The notes under the pieces: model-generated
The model's input: the letters and a program-made list of their open reading frames with translations, nothing else
Databases searched by the model: none
Told to the model about the DNA's origin: nothing
Shown here: in pieces, positions 5,939-6,126 of the stretch
Position numbering within the stretch: position 1 is the first letter of the stretch
Layout of the letters: each line of letters begins with the position of its first letter
Translations under genes and position numbers: made by a program
Source of the DNA: an uncultured Eubacteriales bacterium
GTDB lineage: Bacteria > Bacillota > Clostridia > Oscillospirales > Oscillospiraceae
DNA length: 6,126 bases
Direction of reading: 5' to 3'
Assembly: GCA_900549865.1 (NCBI GenBank)
Contig: URPU01000113.1
Location: forward strand, 1-6,126

Positions 5939-5967
5939 TACGGGAAATATGTTTGAAAATCAGGTTC

Positions 5968-5996
5968 ATTATACCCCAACGCCGTGCATATTTCAA
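5968..5996 (-). promoter_or_regulatory. Sigma-A-type promoter of the glycosyltransferase-PHP operon
   Basis: Read on the minus strand: -35 TTGAAA (5996-5991, one mismatch to consensus), a 17-bp spacer, and a perfect -10 TATAAT (5973-5968). The predicted transcript start is near 5961, giving a leader of about 34 nt before the ATG at 5927. This is a near-ideal vegetative promoter, so the operon should be expressed in growing cells. Confidence 0.75.
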
Positions 5997-6056
5997 TGGC
6001 GGGCGCATTTGCGCGGCAATTTTTACATCTTTGCGATTGAAGTTTCCGCCCGCACA

Positions 6057-6073
6057 TGATAACATAGTTATCA
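6057..6073. promoter_or_regulatory. Perfect 17-bp palindrome, operator-like
   Basis: TGATAAC-ATA-GTTATCA is a perfect inverted repeat with 7-bp arms and a 3-nt centre, the size of a typical dimeric repressor site. It overlaps a possible plus-strand extended -10 (TGATAACAT, 6057-6065) that has TTGAAG (6037-6042) 17 bp upstream. It lies about 60 bp upstream of the glycosyltransferase -35. An operator controlling a gene to the right is plausible; the regulator is unknown. Confidence 0.4.
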
Positions 6074-6075
6074 GC

Positions 6076-6126
6076 ATGTCAAAAAAGCCTCGCAGAGTTT
6101 CGCGTCCGCAGACGCGAAAGCAGTAT
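6076..6126 (+). CDS. Possible start of a gene running off the window (partial)
   Basis: From the ATG at 6076 a frame stays open for all 17 remaining codons and reads MSKKPRRVSRPQTRKQY, a very basic N-terminus. There is a weak promoter candidate with the palindrome over its -10, which would leave a leader of only about 4 nt. No Shine-Dalgarno sequence precedes the ATG, and 17 open codons can occur by chance in GC-rich DNA. I do not recognise the product. Confidence 0.22.
   Translation, partial: MSKKPRRVSRPQTRKQY
6098..6119. repeat. Hairpin with 9-bp stem
   Basis: TTTCGCGTC (6098-6106) pairs perfectly with GACGCGAAA (6111-6119) around a 4-nt loop. On the minus strand a run of six T follows, but only after 11 further bases, so it is not a standard terminator as seen. 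It might be part of the terminator of a minus-strand gene to the right, or chance structure within the possible partial gene. Confidence 0.35.

Noticed and set aside
6081..6119. Rho-independent terminator for a minus-strand gene to the right
   Set aside because: The hairpin at 6098-6119 and the T-run (6086-6081) are separated by 11 nt, and no left arm for the GC-rich bases next to the T-run is visible in the window.

Overview
The window is GC-rich (roughly 60%) bacterial DNA from an endospore-forming member of the Firmicutes. The decisive evidence is an adjacent spoIIGA-sigE pair, the sporulation protease and its substrate pro-sigma-E. GC-rich codon use with strong AAGGAG-type ribosome sites suggests a high-GC clostridial lineage such as Oscillospirales; that placement is inference. 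All six main genes look intact. No tRNA, rRNA, CRISPR array or recognisable insertion sequence was seen.

Layout, left to right. Positions 1-137 are a gene-poor spacer. A minus-strand pair follows: an EamA/DMT-type ten-helix permease (860-1771) and, 11 nt after its stop, pyrH (UMP kinase, 138-848). A 123-bp divergent control region (1772-1894) separates it from the plus-strand operon spoIIGA (1895-2692) - sigE (2716-3438), which ends in a 15-bp hairpin terminator (3440-3478). Converging on that terminator is a second minus-strand operon: a GT39-like membrane glycosyltransferase (4350-5927) whose stop overlaps, as ATGA, the start of a PHP-family histidinol-phosphatase (3487-4353). A good sigma-A promoter lies upstream of it (5968-5996). 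The right end (6001-6126) holds a perfect 17-bp palindrome, a 9-bp-stem hairpin and perhaps the first 17 codons of a plus-strand gene.

The most informative part is the divergent region. On the plus strand it has the architecture known from Bacillus subtilis spoIIG: a near-consensus -35 (ATGACA) 22 bp, rather than 17 bp, from a perfect TATAAT, with two Spo0A-box-like sequences where the activator would sit. The TATAAT is so close to the spoIIGA ATG that the predicted transcript begins at or within 1-2 nt of the start codon, and no Shine-Dalgarno is present, so spoIIGA may be read from a leaderless mRNA. On the minus strand, the better Spo0A box coincides with the -35 of a 17-bp-spaced, extended -10 promoter for the permease-pyrH operon. 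A single Spo0A-binding event could therefore turn on sigma-E production and affect a UMP kinase gene that has left its usual rpsB-tsf-pyrH-frr neighbourhood. I saw no wholly new multi-gene system; the regulatory arrangement is the point most worth testing.
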